63,440 nt of DNA from a virus: positions 1 through 63,440 of the IMG/VR virus record IMGVR_UViG_3300047509_000062, one strand, 5' to 3'. Positions 1 through 7,380 of the stretch are shown piece by piece (positions within the stretch are counted from its first letter, which is position 1; each line of letters begins with the position of its first letter). The notes below the pieces were generated by a model. The model was given only the letters and a program-made list of their open reading frames with translations, was not told the origin of the DNA and searched no databases. The position numbers were made by a program, and so were the translations under genes.

Positions 1-86
1 AGTTCGATACCGCACCCAGCCGCCTCCGGAGACATTGCGTATTCAAAAAACGCGAGCATTTGCTGGCGAGTTTCAGCGTCGCTCAT
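1..86 (-). CDS. Partial copy of the gene at 63028-63399 (N-terminus only)
   Basis: Reads leftward from ATG at 86 and runs off the window. It encodes the first 28 codons of the 123-residue protein that is complete at 63028-63399. It is the same gene seen twice because of the terminal overlap, not a duplicate. Confidence 0.9.
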   Translation of the reverse strand, partial: MSDAETRQQMLAFFEYAMSPEAAGCGIE

Positions 87-126
87 CTATTCCCTCCGCG
101 CTTCTATGGCGTGCATCTTAATCATC
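1..126. repeat. Left copy of 126-bp terminal direct repeat
   Basis: Bases 1-126 are identical to 63314-63439; base 127 (t) differs from 63440 (a). A leftward gene cut by the left edge is intact across the right copy, so the simplest reading is the overlap of a circular (or circularly permuted) molecule rather than a biological terminal repeat. A length near 127 fits a typical assembler k-mer overlap. Confidence 0.95.
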
Positions 127-134
127 TCGTGCAT
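87..134 (-). CDS. Possible 15-residue coupling peptide
   Basis: An ATG at 134 inside the end of the upstream gene opens a 15-codon frame that stops directly before the ATG at 86. Chains of tiny coupled frames are common in this arm, but there is no strong ribosome site and no recognisable sequence. It may only be a spacer. Confidence 0.22.
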   Translation of the reverse strand: MHEMIKMHAIEARRE

Positions 135-273
135 GAGGCCACTCACACTGGCTCGGATTCCCCCGCACGCACGGCTTCTGCCCGTCTGCACACCGTGAGC
201 AGTTATGGTATGCGAATATGCCGGGGCGCGAATGATCGGGGTCGCGGGGGTCGGGTTTGTGGTCGTCGGTCAT
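118..273 (-). CDS. Small Cys-rich protein, 51 aa
   Basis: The chosen start (ATG at 273) overlaps the stop of the upstream HNH gene as ATGA. The sequence contains CSRC, a later PCVRGNP and a final C (CEWPHARDD), a likely four-cysteine zinc site. Small proteins with a similar YHNCxRC...CVRGNP pattern occur in rhizobial phages, as I recall; no function is known to me. Confidence 0.75.
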   Translation of the reverse strand: MTDDHKPDPRDPDHSRPGIFAYHNCSRCADGQKPCVRGNPSQCEWPHARDD

Positions 274-647
274 GTCTCTTTCCGCCTCTCGTATTGGCCG
301 AATCCGATCTTGCGCCATTTCTTGGGGTCTGGGCTCCATTGGCGCTTCGGCTTCGTGATGCCAAGATGTTTCTTCCGTGTCTTGGCGACCGATGATTTCT
401 CAGCTACGTCCCTCGCCGTTTTCGGCTTGCAGCAATTCGAACACGCAGGGGCCAAGTTGGCTTCGTTGTTCTCGCCGCCGTTGATGATAGCCTTGACGTG
501 GTCGCATTCCCAATACTCCGAAGCCGATATTTTCCGCTCGCACAGATAGCAGCGTCCGTCGAACCGCTCGAACACGCGGAGCCGAACGCGGGGCGGCGGG
601 ACAGCATCATCGTCCTTACCAACCCATCTATCGACGCTGCGACTCAT
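270..647 (-). CDS. HNH endonuclease
   Basis: A 125-aa protein whose CYLCERKI pair, CDHVKAI, the GGENNEANL stretch and CSNC make a zinc-stabilised HNH nuclease fold (DH is the catalytic His-containing strand, N the central Asn). The start at 647 lies just after the upstream stop at 658 with a GAGG-type ribosome site. A longer in-frame start at 719 would overlap the previous gene by 62 bp. It sits in the recombination operon, so it could be a homing nuclease or serve in DNA processing. Confidence 0.85.
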   Translation of the reverse strand: MSRSVDRWVGKDDDAVPPPRVRLRVFERFDGRCYLCERKISASEYWECDHVKAIINGGENNEANLAPACSNCCKPKTARDVAEKSSVAKTRKKHLGITKPKRQWSPDPKKWRKIGFGQYERRKET

Positions 648-657
648 CCCGTCCGCC

Positions 658-1032
658 TCAGTCCGATGGCAGCTCAGGCTCTCCGTCTGGCGGCGGCACT
701 GGGGCGTTCTGGCCGCCAAGTGGTATCGGACGATCCGTCACACCGCTATCGTTCCCGATTGCCGTCTGCGTCTCCCCATTCCCGCCCTTCCGCTTCCTGG
801 GCTTGCTCTGCCGGCGCGGGGCGTCGATGGATTCGACCGCAATCTTGGGGCGGAATATACGCTTGACCGGCGTGCATTGGATTAGGATAGCTTCATCAAC
901 AATGCCATCAACGGCAAGCCGCGCGAAGTCCATTGCTTCGCTCTCGGTGCGGAACTGCTCTCGTGTGCCACCGTGAATGACAGCCCAATGGCCTTTTGCG
1001 TAGTCGATTGATCCGTCTGAAATTGTCGTCAT
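658..1032 (-). CDS. Hypothetical protein, 124 aa
   Basis: Opens with MTTISDGSIDYAKGHWAV; the N-terminal half looks globular. The C-terminal half is Pro/Arg/Lys-rich and probably disordered. ATGA overlap with the upstream gene (1029-1451) shows translational coupling in the recT operon. No family recognised. Confidence 0.7.
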   Translation of the reverse strand: MTTISDGSIDYAKGHWAVIHGGTREQFRTESEAMDFARLAVDGIVDEAILIQCTPVKRIFRPKIAVESIDAPRRQSKPRKRKGGNGETQTAIGNDSGVTDRPIPLGGQNAPVPPPDGEPELPSD

Positions 1033-1451
1033 GCTGCGCGTTCCTCATGTTCTGGCGGAACCAAAAGGTCCGCGAATACTGCCGGGTCGATTCCCCATTC
1101 GTCATAAGCCGTCGCGATACACCGCTCGAAAAATGCCGAGAATGCGAGCTGATCCATCTTGGCGAACGAGATGGACTTCGGCAATCGTAACTCGCCGTAT
1201 GTTTTCGAGCGCACGATATCGCAATGGCCGGTCGAAATCTTGAACATCTGAATGACGATATCCGCCGCAACGCCAGTGGCACCCGCGATCCGATGAACGA
1301 GCGCAAAGAACAGGCGGTGATGCTGCAATGATCGCGGCTGCTTCACTTCGCAATGTAATGGCTTCCCGAACGGCAGACGTGAAAACTCCACCGCGCTCTC
1401 GACCGAATCCGGCAAGAGTGCATCGCCTTTGCGCTGGAGCCAGAGGTCCAT
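1029..1451 (-). CDS. DUF1367-like phage protein, 140 aa
   Basis: The opening MDLWLQRKGDALLPDS and the segment HCEVKQPRSLQHHRLFFAL are typical of the DUF1367 family found in recombination and replication regions of lambdoid phages, as I recall it. The molecular role is unknown, but its place directly downstream of RecT fits. It starts 2 nt after the recT stop and overlaps the next gene by 4 nt. Confidence 0.65.
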   Translation of the reverse strand: MDLWLQRKGDALLPDSVESAVEFSRLPFGKPLHCEVKQPRSLQHHRLFFALVHRIAGATGVAADIVIQMFKISTGHCDIVRSKTYGELRLPKSISFAKMDQLAFSAFFERCIATAYDEWGIDPAVFADLLVPPEHEERAA

Positions 1452-1453
1452 GA

Positions 1454-2662
1454 CTACGCCGCGCCACCCAATGTTGCGGCCTGCGCCTTATATGCCGCGA
1501 TCACACTGCTATAGGCTCGCGGTGCGCATTCCTCGCACGAATCGAGCGTGGCCGTATTCTCCTGAAGCCATTGCGAAAGCTCGCCAACGCTCTGCGCTGC
1601 TTTGAATGCGCCGATGATGCTGGTTCCCCATGCAACGAAGTCAGGTTGCTTATTGCGCTCTGGCAACGGCAACGCTCGCGGCCCAACCTCGCCGGTCTCT
1701 GGATCATGCTCAGGCGTTTGATGCGCCATGTCCCGGAAGCCATCGCGGTCGATTGCGCGTTGATCGGCTTCGGAGAGGGGTACTAGTTCCGGTTGCGGCG
1801 CGCCAAGGTCCGGCATAGGAACCGTTTGCTTGTGTTCGATGCTTGGCGACGGCGGTGCGGGTGGCGGTGACGGAGGTACAAGCGTCAATGCCGGTTCTGC
1901 CGCTTTCGAGAAATCGAAATTGTCTGCATCGTCGCGCTGGATGATTTCGCGCATCGTATCACAGACCGGCACAGTTTTAATTCCACGGCGAAGAACGGAC
2001 TTACGGTAGCCCTCGCTCTGGAATTTCGTCCACATAAGGCTATCTTTCGCCTTGGACTGGTTCCGCGTCATCTCGATTTGCGCCTTGTCCATGACTTCGC
2101 GATGCAAGATCGTTCCATCCTCGCGTTTGTAGATGCAATATGCGCCGATCATATCTCCGCGTGGCGTGCCGAGTTTGGCAGGCTCATGTTCAATCTTCGG
2201 ATCATCGCCCTGCCGCCAGACGAATGTATCGTTCCCGTGGACAACTTCGGTGTTCGCGATAACGCCGTCGAGTTCCCGGAGCCGCTTGCGGAGTCCGTGC
2301 GCCATCGGGTTCCACTGCGCACGCTTCTCCCATCGGTCCGGTTCGTTTTTCTTTTTATCCGCGACGTTCGTGTTGTAGACGGCTATATGTCCTTCGCGAC
2401 CGTCAGGAACCAATCCATCCTGTGCGGCGCGCACCACAGCCGCCATGACGGAGCGGATTGTTGCCTTAAGAATGTCCGGGTCTTGGCGAACGGCGGCGAT
2501 GACGGTGTTCTTGAACCGATCAATTGAAACCGTTGACGGGAGCATAGACGCGATGCTTTGCGACCGTTCGTTAAGCTCGGCCTCGAATGCGTCATATTGC
2601 ACAAGCGCGCCGTTACCTTTTCTGCCGCCCGGTATGCCTTCGTAGTGCGGTGTTTGTGTCAT
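1454..2662 (-). CDS. recT: RecT-family single-strand annealing recombinase
   Basis: A 402-aa protein. The N-terminal 280 residues match the RecT family: an Ala-rich start, VVRAAQDGLVPDGREG, an AYCIYKREDGT strand and a YRKSVLRRGIKTVP block. Residues after about 290 are Pro-rich (VPPSPPPAPPSPS) and then variable, so the protein is longer than E. coli RecT (269 aa). RecT anneals complementary strands in phage recombination. I see no RecE/lambda-Exo-type exonuclease beside it, so the partner may be one of the unassigned neighbours or host-supplied. Confidence 0.9.
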   Translation of the reverse strand: MTQTPHYEGIPGGRKGNGALVQYDAFEAELNERSQSIASMLPSTVSIDRFKNTVIAAVRQDPDILKATIRSVMAAVVRAAQDGLVPDGREGHIAVYNTNVADKKKNEPDRWEKRAQWNPMAHGLRKRLRELDGVIANTEVVHGNDTFVWRQGDDPKIEHEPAKLGTPRGDMIGAYCIYKREDGTILHREVMDKAQIEMTRNQSKAKDSLMWTKFQSEGYRKSVLRRGIKTVPVCDTMREIIQRDDADNFDFSKAAEPALTLVPPSPPPAPPSPSIEHKQTVPMPDLGAPQPELVPLSEADQRAIDRDGFRDMAHQTPEHDPETGEVGPRALPLPERNKQPDFVAWGTSIIGAFKAAQSVGELSQWLQENTATLDSCEECAPRAYSSVIAAYKAQAATLGGAA

Positions 2663-2671
2663 ATTTCCCTC

Positions 2672-2893
2672 CTAGAACGGAATATCGTCGCTGGACGACG
2701 GTGCCGGTGCCGGAATCGGTGGCGGTGGAATGATCTCCGATTCCTTTTTCGGCGATAGCGTTACGGTCGCGCCGGAGTATCCAGATATGTTAACGTCCGC
2801 CTCGTGGCTGGTGAGCAGATTGAGATTTTCTAGCGCCCGATCTCCTATGATCTTTTGCGCTTCGCCTTGAGTGAATTTGACGGTGATGTCCAT
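2672..2893 (-). CDS. 73-aa protein with an SSB-like C-terminal tail
   Basis: After a short globular part (MDITVKFTQGEAQKIIGDRA) and a Pro linker, the protein ends in SSSDDIPF. This is the acidic tip that single-stranded-DNA-binding proteins use to recruit PriA, RecO, RecQ, ExoI and others. The body is too short for, and does not resemble, a full OB-fold SSB. Located 9 nt before recT, it may recruit host repair proteins to RecT or compete with host SSB (inference). Confidence 0.8.
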   Translation of the reverse strand: MDITVKFTQGEAQKIIGDRALENLNLLTSHEADVNISGYSGATVTLSPKKESEIIPPPPIPAPAPSSSDDIPF

Positions 2894-2905
2894 GACATGT
2901 CCCTC

Positions 2906-3904
2906 CTAGGTGACTTTGCGTTCTTCGGTGACTGTGCAGCCGCCAACCTCATATCCAGCATCGACGGCCTTCTGTGCGAGCTTCGAAATCAGCGCCTTGA
3001 GTTCCAGATTGGCTTTGAGCGATAGATAGGCGGCATCGAAATCCTGCACGACGCAAATTTTGACGAGCTTGACGGCGGCGGCGCGTCCGTATGCCCCGCG
3101 TATGGCCGTGACGGGCTCTGGCGCTAGCGGCGGTGGGACCGGAACGATTGGCGCAGCCTCCGGCATCGGCGCGTCTGGATGAGCCGCTAATTGAGCCGCA
3201 ATGGCCTTCTGGCGCTCGGCTTCGGCGGCGCGGCGCTCCTCCTCGACCTTGCGGGCTACTTCTGCGACCTCACGAGCCTTTCGGGTTTCATGCGCTCCAA
3301 GGGCCTTGGCAATCCCGTCTGCCGTCGCCTTAGCCGCTTTCACCATCGGATTCCAAAGCGCGTCTATTGTCTTGCCGGCCTCAAGATGGGGAGCTTTGAG
3401 CTTCTCGCGGCGCTTGTCGGCTTCACGGCTCAGTTCCAGAAGCCGCGACCGGACACTCTGTGCCTTCGATGCCGTCTCATCGTCGCGAATCTCAGCATAT
3501 TCGGCTGCATTGGCCGAAGCGGCTGCGATCTGCGCGGCTATGATGTCGGCGTCATCGGTTGGCCCACGATTGTCTCCGATGCCTGGGGTTGCGAGCGATT
3601 GCGTCACGGCCTCGTCCAGATCAGGCCATTTGCCGGTCTCAGACCATGCACGGTATGATGCTTCGGTAACTGGGTACTGCGCTACCCATGTCCAGACATT
3701 TAGAGGATCGACCTGCTCGCCATTCTGCACGGCGATCATGTCTCCGGTTTCTGGGTGTGGAAATATCGCCACTCCAATATAGCCGCCACCTTTGGACGTG
3801 CGCCGGCGGAAAAACCCATATTGCGGTTCTGATTCATGGATTGGTAGCAATTCACTACCAATCTTCTCCCCCGCTATGGCGCGCTGCCACCATTCGTAAG
3901 TCAT
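2906..3904 (-). CDS. Coiled-coil protein of the recombination operon, 332 aa
   Basis: The first ~95 residues look globular (aromatic-rich, MTYEWWQRAIAGEK). GIGDNRGP and a long charged helix follow (READKRREKLKAPHLEAGK, then REVAEVARKVEEERRAAEAE), with a Pro-rich linker and a small C-terminal domain. The helical centre is like proteins found beside RecT in many phages. ATGA overlap with the split HNH gene upstream. Confidence 0.75.
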   Translation of the reverse strand: MTYEWWQRAIAGEKIGSELLPIHESEPQYGFFRRRTSKGGGYIGVAIFPHPETGDMIAVQNGEQVDPLNVWTWVAQYPVTEASYRAWSETGKWPDLDEAVTQSLATPGIGDNRGPTDDADIIAAQIAAASANAAEYAEIRDDETASKAQSVRSRLLELSREADKRREKLKAPHLEAGKTIDALWNPMVKAAKATADGIAKALGAHETRKAREVAEVARKVEEERRAAEAERQKAIAAQLAAHPDAPMPEAAPIVPVPPPLAPEPVTAIRGAYGRAAAVKLVKICVVQDFDAAYLSLKANLELKALISKLAQKAVDAGYEVGGCTVTEERKVT

Positions 3905-4443
3905 GCGGCCCTCCGTGTTTTAGGCACGCGACGGTTCGCTGCCTGCTGTTCCCATGTTGCCCATCGGCAGTTATCTGGCGAATACCCAGCGTCATTGTTG
4001 CGTCGGTCAAGTGTCAGACCTGCGGGACGTAAACCCATATCAGCCAAGAAGCATTCGAATCCGCTCTTAACTCCATCACCATTTGCCCATTGATCGCATA
4101 CCGTAATTCCGCGGCCGCCGTAGTCTGGGTATGGCTCTGAGTTAGGATTTAGACAGCGATCCTTCATCGCGTACCAGATGCGATATTATGTGGTCTTATG
4201 CCCAGCCCGTGAGTGGCCGTGTTTTGTGAGTGCTTTCACTGTCGCATCGGTACGCAGACATCCGCAGCTTTGAGATTTTCCGGTTCGGACCTGGGCAGGC
4301 TGGAATGTCTTTTCTGTTCCGCAATCGCATATACAAATGACCTTCCTGCCTGTTCCTATCCTAGTAGCTCCTATGCAAACCAATCGGCCAAATCGCCCTC
4401 CTATCATAGCCAGAATTGCAGCAGATTGAGCCGGCCTGCCCAT
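3901..4443 (-). pseudogene. HNH-type homing endonuclease interrupted by an in-frame TAA
   Basis: Two frames, 4443-4186 and 4167-3901, are in the same reading frame. A TAA at 4186-4188 separates them and six sense codons (YRIWYA) precede the ATG at 4167. The first half has ICDCGTEKTF and SCGCLRTDA (a CxCG...CGC zinc site); the second has MKDRCLNPNS, YGGRGITVCDQW, LDRRNNDAGYSP and NCRWAT. Together these are the usual single-polypeptide layout of this HNH-like family. Either a nonsense mutation broke it or the halves are made separately; I favour a decayed gene. Confidence 0.75.
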
Positions 4444-4652
4444 CAAAACATCCTCCATCCGAAAACGCCGATAACGATGCCAGCCGCAATCGCCGCGAGC
4501 CAGAAGCGGTAGCCCAACCGATGCTCATGCCGTAGCGGACGCCACGGCGCGAGCTGGACGCCTTCGATGGACCATGTGCGCTCACGATAGGCGGCGGCGC
4601 GGTACGGCGAAACGGCTGCCGTGCTACGAGCGATGGGGAATTGTGGCGTCAT
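4443..4652 (-). CDS. Small single-pass membrane protein, 69 aa
   Basis: Starts at ATG 4652 (ATGA overlap with 4649-4870) and ends in a hydrophobic segment FWLAAIAAGIVIGVFGWRMF after a basic stretch, so a C-terminal anchor with the N-terminus probably cytoplasmic. Its TGA overlaps the ATG of the split HNH gene. Function unknown. Confidence 0.6.
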   Translation of the reverse strand: MTPQFPIARSTAAVSPYRAAAYRERTWSIEGVQLAPWRPLRHEHRLGYRFWLAAIAAGIVIGVFGWRMF

Positions 4653-4870
4653 GGTCGAAACAGCAACTTGCCGCGCTTCAAACGCTTGGCAAGTTTGCCG
4701 CCCTTTATCATCGGTGTGGCGCCGTATCCAAAGCCACTGCGATGGGAACCCCACGAAGGAGACCTTTGCCGTGGCAACTCAGGTTCTGTTGCCTTCGCTG
4801 GCTCCGAGAAGTCCCCCATTCCGAATGCAGCCATTGCAGCCGCTGCCATTCCAACGCTAAGTTTGCTCAT
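4649..4870 (-). CDS. Hypothetical basic protein, 73 aa
   Basis: The N-terminus (MSKLSVGMAAAAMAAFGMG) is weakly hydrophobic, perhaps a poor signal or anchor; the C-terminus is basic (KGGKLAKRLKRGK). Coupled by ATGA overlaps on both sides. No family recognised. Confidence 0.55.
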   Translation of the reverse strand: MSKLSVGMAAAAMAAFGMGDFSEPAKATEPELPRQRSPSWGSHRSGFGYGATPMIKGGKLAKRLKRGKLLFRP

Positions 4871-5076
4871 GGCTTTTCCTTTGCAACGAACTCGATAACC
4901 CCGCTACCGCGCTTCACCATGCAGATTTCGACGGCTCCAATTTGAAAGAGTGCCTTTAGCGCGTCCATGCTGGCGCAGATGTTCTCTGGCGTATCGAGGC
5001 GGAGCCGGTTGATGCGGACAGCGGTTTCGCTGCGCCGGTCTGCGAGGTCTTTCTGGGTGAGATGGTGGACGGTCAT
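4867..5076 (-). CDS. Hypothetical protein, 69 aa
   Basis: The start at 5076 is preferred because it overlaps the upstream stop (ATGA). A longer frame to 5130 would run into the previous gene. Opens MTVHHLTQKDLADRR; predicted helices then strands, soluble. Function unknown. Confidence 0.6.
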   Translation of the reverse strand: MTVHHLTQKDLADRRSETAVRINRLRLDTPENICASMDALKALFQIGAVEICMVKRGSGVIEFVAKEKP

Positions 5077-5318
5077 TGCTCGCCAGCCAATCCGCAAAAA
5101 CCGCGCGGGTCTTGTGCATTTTGTGGCCAATTATCTTTCGGCAACGTACCCCAACTATCTCGCCAGCGCCACGCCATGCAATAAGACGCGACACAATGCA
5201 CATTGCAATCGTGTCGATTGACCGGAGGATTGTCAGTCTCGCTTGTGCGTTCAAACATCTGCACTCGCGAAAAGGGACACCACTTCGTTTTCGCCTCGGC
5301 TTCGGAAAGCGCACTCAT
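5073..5318 (-). CDS. Hypothetical Cys/Trp-rich protein, 81 aa
   Basis: Contains CPFSR, HDCNVHCVASYC and, later, a GFCG, a possible metal-binding arrangement. ATGA overlaps link it to both neighbours. No family recognised. Confidence 0.6.
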   Translation of the reverse strand: MSALSEAEAKTKWCPFSRVQMFERTSETDNPPVNRHDCNVHCVASYCMAWRWRDSWGTLPKDNWPQNAQDPRGFCGLAGEQ

Positions 5319-5518
5319 CGTTCAACCTCCGTCCCCGAATGGCGACATGGATATACCCGCCCGTCTATTGCGAGGAAGGATTGCCGCCCTTCGCAGCGCG
5401 GACAAGCCTCAGCATTCGCCCGCGCCAGCGCGCATTCGGAGCGCCAAGCATCAATGTCGAACGGGGCTGGTGTGAAGTGTATGAGACCGTTGTGACGGCG
5501 GAAACCTTCGCTGCTCAT
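5315..5518 (-). CDS. Small zinc-ribbon-like protein, 67 aa
   Basis: CPRCEGRQSF followed by YPCRHSGTEVER gives three cysteines plus a histidine spaced like a small zinc finger. Coupled to its neighbours by ATGA overlaps. Possibly nucleic-acid binding, but unproven. Confidence 0.6.
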   Translation of the reverse strand: MSSEGFRRHNGLIHFTPAPFDIDAWRSECALARANAEACPRCEGRQSFLAIDGRVYPCRHSGTEVER

Positions 5519-5718
5519 GTTTCATCCTCCGTCAAATCGAGCAACACGGTTTCGCCCACGCTGATCTCCGTGTTATCCTTGCAGAGATGGATACTGTTCT
5601 TGTACTGCATGATGCAGGTGATACCCCATTCGTCATCCGGGAGCGTGAGCCAGACGCGGAGATCGCCGTTTACGCGGTCAAGAGCGTTTCGAAGGTCGCG
5701 AACCGTGATCGTTTTCAT
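5515..5718 (-). CDS. Hypothetical protein, 67 aa
   Basis: MKTITVRDLRNALDRVNGDL followed by an acidic stretch and short strands. The pattern resembles small phage proteins of the type 'LIxxLxxxdpdxxV', which I cannot name further. Four-base overlaps on both sides. Confidence 0.6.
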   Translation of the reverse strand: MKTITVRDLRNALDRVNGDLRVWLTLPDDEWGITCIMQYKNSIHLCKDNTEISVGETVLLDLTEDET

Positions 5719-5945
5719 GTTATTGCCTTTGCATATTGGTAGAAATCGAGCCGTCCGATGTGTGGCGCAGCGCGGGCCACCATGTCAGCCTTTTCGAAAT
5801 CAAGGTTTTCTGCAATCCAGTCGAACTCGACCGCGCCTGAGTTGCCGCTTGCTTCGCGTCCGCGTACAATGGCCACAGAGTAGGCGCGTCCAGACGAACC
5901 GTAATCGCGCGGCTGGATGATTGCGAAATTGACGTGCGTGCTCAT
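5715..5945 (-). CDS. Hypothetical protein, 76 aa
   Basis: ATG at 5945 (MSTHVNFAIIQPRDYGSSG) is chosen over the frame's first ATG at 6107. It sits in an ATGA overlap with the membrane peptide gene just upstream, and the longer version would cross that gene. Function unknown. Confidence 0.65.
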   Translation of the reverse strand: MSTHVNFAIIQPRDYGSSGRAYSVAIVRGREASGNSGAVEFDWIAENLDFEKADMVARAAPHIGRLDFYQYAKAIT

Positions 5946-6025
5946 GGCCCCACCAACAGGAATGGGAGGGCGAAACACACCGCCATCAGCACGAGCAGGG
6001 CGAGAAATTCGCGGAGGTAGATCAT
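5942..6025 (-). CDS. 27-aa membrane peptide
   Basis: Translation of the 84-nt frame gives MIYLREFLALLVLMAVCFAL, then a short hydrophobic end: one membrane helix with a single Arg/Glu pair at the N-side. Its start overlaps the stop of the pentapeptide-repeat gene and its stop overlaps the next ATG, so it is coupled both ways. Real translation is likely; the role is unknown. Confidence 0.6.
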   Translation of the reverse strand: MIYLREFLALLVLMAVCFALPFLLVGP

Positions 6026-6807
6026 TTGCCAACCTGTTTGGCCGCGCGCTCGCGCATGTCAGCCAGCGCAGCTTCGTTTGAAGCTCCCCAATTAGGAATT
6101 GGCGCATCAGGTGTCGATTTCAGATAGAGCAGCATTCCCGCGTTAGCCGAACCGAATTTGCGCTCCAGCGCGAACCCTTCTTTGCCAGCTAGGCATATCG
6201 CGTAACCGGCGCGGCAATGTGTCGTGTTGCACCAATTCGTTTCGTCGCACGCCGCGCCATGCCAACGGGCCATTTCGAAGCCGTTAGTTTTCTTCGCCTT
6301 GTTTTCTTCGATGGCAGCGAGAATCGCGGCGTCGATGTTGGGAATGAGCGGGACTGTTTCGAGAATGTCTTTGATTTTTGCACCGCGCAGGACGGCACCG
6401 CTCAGGTCGGCACAGCTCAGGACGGCACCGCTCAGGACGGCACCGCTCAGGTCGGCACCGCGCAGGACGGCACCGCTCAGGTCGGCACCGCTCAGGACGG
6501 CACAGCTCAGGTCGGCACCGCGCAGGACGGCACCGCTCAGGACGGCACAGCTCAGGACGGCACCGCTCAGGTCGGCACCGCTCAGGTCGGCACCGCTCAG
6601 GTCGGCACCGCTCAGGACGGCACAGCTCAGGTCGGCACCGCGCAGGACGGCACCGCTCAGGACGGCACAGCTCAGGACGGCACGGCTTTTGTAAGCCCAC
6701 TTCGCGGCAAGCCCGCGCTTCACATAAACGCTCTCGCTTGCTTCGCATTCGATCTCAGCGGTGAATTGAACCTTGCCGCTAAAGCGGTTGAGAATGTCGA
6801 ATTTCAT
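6022..6807 (-). CDS. Pentapeptide-repeat protein, 261 aa
   Basis: Residues ~43-145 are 20 consecutive A(D/V)L(S/R)(C/G) units, the signature of a right-handed quadrilateral beta-helix. It is flanked by an N-terminal cap (MKFDILNRFSGKVQFTAEIE) and a C-terminal domain with FEMARWHGAACDETNWCNTT. Pentapeptide proteins can mimic DNA (MfpA/Qnr protecting gyrase), but many have no known role. The array is made of 15-bp DNA units with 120-bp-spaced larger duplications, so its length may vary between isolates. Confidence 0.9.
   Translation of the reverse strand: MKFDILNRFSGKVQFTAEIECEASESVYVKRGLAAKWAYKSRAVLSCAVLSGAVLRGADLSCAVLSGADLSGADLSGADLSGAVLSCAVLSGAVLRGADLSCAVLSGADLSGAVLRGADLSGAVLSGAVLSCADLSGAVLRGAKIKDILETVPLIPNIDAAILAAIEENKAKKTNGFEMARWHGAACDETNWCNTTHCRAGYAICLAGKEGFALERKFGSANAGMLLYLKSTPDAPIPNWGASNEAALADMRERAAKQVGK
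6380..6685. repeat. 15-bp tandem repeat array inside the pentapeptide gene
   Basis: The plus strand repeats variants of CTCAGGACGGCACCG about 20 times. Within it, 6481-6563 is identical to 6601-6683, a 120-bp-spaced duplication. Because the unit is a multiple of three, gain or loss keeps the reading frame. Confidence 0.95.
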
Positions 6808-6962
6808 AGTCCCGCACTCCGATAGATTGATTGGAACATCTCGCCCATCGCCTTTGCTGCATCGAGATTCGCTTCGGCTTCCGCCTCGATCTTCGCATAT
6901 GCTCTGGCGATGACTTCGGCGGACGGATGGCGCTCCCGGAACTCTGCGGCTGTTTCTGGCAT
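6804..6962 (-). CDS. Hypothetical helical protein, 52 aa
   Basis: MPETAAEFRERHPSAEVIAR, then an Ala/Glu-rich amphipathic helix. The start at 6962 follows the upstream stop by one base (TGGTAAAATG); the upstream in-frame ATGs overlap that gene. ATGA overlap with the pentapeptide gene. Confidence 0.6.
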   Translation of the reverse strand: MPETAAEFRERHPSAEVIARAYAKIEAEAEANLDAAKAMGEMFQSIYRSAGL

Positions 6963-6963
6963 T

Positions 6964-7302
6964 TTACCACCTTTTGTCTTTGAGGTCGGAAAGACGAAGA
7001 GGCGAGGATGCGACGGCTCGTTTCGGAAGGGTTTTGTATTCCCACCATTCGGAGCCGTCATATTCGCCGCGCTCAAGCCACCAATCATCCCCGACGATAA
7101 CGAGAGTGGAGACAATTTCATTGCCGCCGTAGCCATCGTCGTATTTGAAGTCCGCCAGAGCGGCGAATTCATCCCACGACCCGGCGGCGTGCGTTGGGAT
7201 CTTGCTGTATTGGTCCGTAGTCGAGCCGACCCAGCGAACGTCTGCCGGCGATTTGCCGTTTCTGGTCAGGGTCTCCAAAGTTTCGGCTAGAAGGTTTTCC
7301 AC
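6964..7302 (-). CDS. Hypothetical protein, 112 aa; first gene of the leftward operon
   Basis: Contains IVSTLVIVGDDWWLERGEYD followed by GSEWWEYKTLPKR, a beta-rich phage protein pattern of unknown role. It is the promoter-proximal gene of the leftward arm, 78 bp from the first rightward gene. Confidence 0.65.
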   Translation of the reverse strand: MENLLAETLETLTRNGKSPADVRWVGSTTDQYSKIPTHAAGSWDEFAALADFKYDDGYGGNEIVSTLVIVGDDWWLERGEYDGSEWWEYKTLPKRAVASSPLRLSDLKDKRW

Positions 7303-7380
7303 GGCTCAATTCCCTCTTGACGGGGGGACAATTTCAGAATACCGATTGCCTGTCAAGCCGGTCAAGCGAGATAAGTCTGA
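7303..7380. promoter_or_regulatory. Divergent early promoter region
   Basis: On the minus strand TTGACC (7365-7360), 18 bp, then TATTCT (7341-7336) is a reasonable sigma70-type promoter for the leftward operon; a second TTGACA lies at 7356-7351. On the plus strand TTGACG (7317-7322) is present but its -10 is weak. The gap is the only space between the two early transcription units. Calls are by eye. Confidence 0.45.

Noticed and set aside
6380-6685. Possible CRISPR array
   Set aside because: Units are contiguous 15-mers without unique spacers and lie inside a coding frame.
6217-6825. Long repeat-coded ORFs on both strands over the pentapeptide array (GRHRSGRH and CRPERCRPE type proteins)
   Set aside because: They exist because the 15-bp repeat has no stop in any frame; only the minus frame with A(D/V)LSG units forms a known fold with proper flanking domains.
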